From contig NZ_CP031716.1 in the NCBI RefSeq assembly GCF_001696605.3, positions 310,001 to 374,000 on the forward strand: a stretch of 64,000 bases of DNA, in the 5' to 3' direction. Of the stretch, positions 63,769 to 64,000 are shown one piece after another. Positions within the stretch are counted from its first letter, which is position 1; the number at the start of each line of letters is the position of its first letter. The notes below the pieces were generated by a model. That model did no database searches, had not been told where the DNA came from, and saw only the letters and a program-made list of their open reading frames with translations. Made by a program: the position numbers and the translations under genes. Source of the stretch: Acinetobacter wuhouensis (GTDB lineage Bacteria; Pseudomonadota; Gammaproteobacteria; Pseudomonadales; Moraxellaceae).

Positions 63769-64000
63769 TTAAAGTTTAAAACCACGATGCACAGCCACGA
63801 TTCCACCTGTTAGATTGTGGTAATCGGTGTTTTGGAAGCCTGCATTTTCCATCATGCCTTTTAAGGTACGTTGGTCAGGGTGCATACGGATTGATTCAGC
63901 TAAATATTTATAACTTTCTGAGTCATTCGCTACAAGTTTACCCATGATCGGTAAAGCAGTGAATGAATACAAATCATACAATTTTGAGAATGGCTCGAAC
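63769..64000 (-). CDS. ubiE: Ubiquinone/menaquinone C-methyltransferase UbiE (C-terminal part)
   Basis: The minus-strand frame is open to the window edge, so only the last 76 residues are seen. [36 protein letters not shown] and the ending [12 protein letters not shown] are diagnostic for UbiE, which methylates the benzoquinol ring using SAM. The catalytic Rossmann part lies outside the window. 12 bases separate it from ubiJ. Confidence 0.95.
   Translation of the reverse strand, partial: FEPFSKLYDLYSFTALPIMGKLVANDSESYKYLAESIRMHPDQRTLKGMMENAGFQNTDYHNLTGGIVAVHRGFKL

Overview
The window comes from a gammaproteobacterium of the Moraxellaceae, almost certainly Acinetobacter. Support for this is the low G+C, the short Acinetobacter-style intergenic regions, the secG / tRNA-Leu / tRNA-fMet / rimP-nusA-infB-rbfA order, a pilB-pilC-pilD-coaE operon, a LipA/LipB-type lipase and foldase locus, a SpoT with a degenerate synthetase region, and pilins next to their own glycosylation enzymes. 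There is no rRNA, CRISPR array, insertion sequence or prophage. All coordinates and motifs were read by eye and no database search was run.

Layout. 1-7.2 kb: end of an unrecognised gene, ppnP, rlmB and a DMT permease on the plus strand, then coaE-pilD-pilC-pilB on the minus strand. 7.4-14.6 kb: housekeeping block tpiA-secG-tRNA-Leu-three tRNA-fMet-rimP-nusA-infB-rbfA; the truB gene that often follows rbfA lies instead at 56 kb. 14.7-18 kb: a TPR protein, a LemA lipoprotein and two TPM-domain proteins. 18.2-35 kb: a pilin glycosylation island. 35.2-41.3 kb: bfr, bfd (with a Fur box), ridA, spoT, rpoZ, gmk, ispH. 41.5-48.9 kb: the minor pilin operon fimU-pilV-pilW-pilX-pilY1-two pilE-like genes. 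49-51.2 kb: rpsP-rimM-trmD-rplS. 51.3-55.9 kb: three lipase paralogues with one foldase. 56-64 kb: truB, a TSUP permease, an FAD monooxygenase, a DUF4274-like protein, a patatin and ubiE-ubiJ-ubiB.

The most interesting region is 18.2-35 kb. It is bracketed by two pilin genes, each followed by a different kind of membrane sugar-transfer enzyme. The first pilin is followed by a GT-C/TPR protein and a GtrB-like polyprenyl-phosphate glycosyltransferase, which looks like a route using a lipid-monophosphate sugar. The second pilin is followed by a PglL-type O-oligosaccharyltransferase, which uses lipid-diphosphate oligosaccharides. Between them lie an ABC flippase, a methyltransferase with an unusual C-terminal domain, four further glycosyltransferases, UDP-galactopyranose mutase, a UDP-GlcNAc 2-epimerase and a nucleotide-sugar dehydrogenase. 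My inference is that a galactofuranose- and uronic-acid-containing, possibly methylated glycan is made here and placed on type IV pilins, and that two chemically different pilin-glycosylation routes share one locus. With pilBCD and the fimU-pilE operon also present, about half of the window serves type IV pili.

Other notable items: a tandemly amplified initiator tRNA array with decayed tRNA relics between the copies; two inverted copies of a dispersed intergenic repeat (35.0 and 61.3 kb); a bacterioferritin that keeps the haem ligand but has lost most ferroxidase ligands; and several perfect inverted repeats in intergenic DNA.
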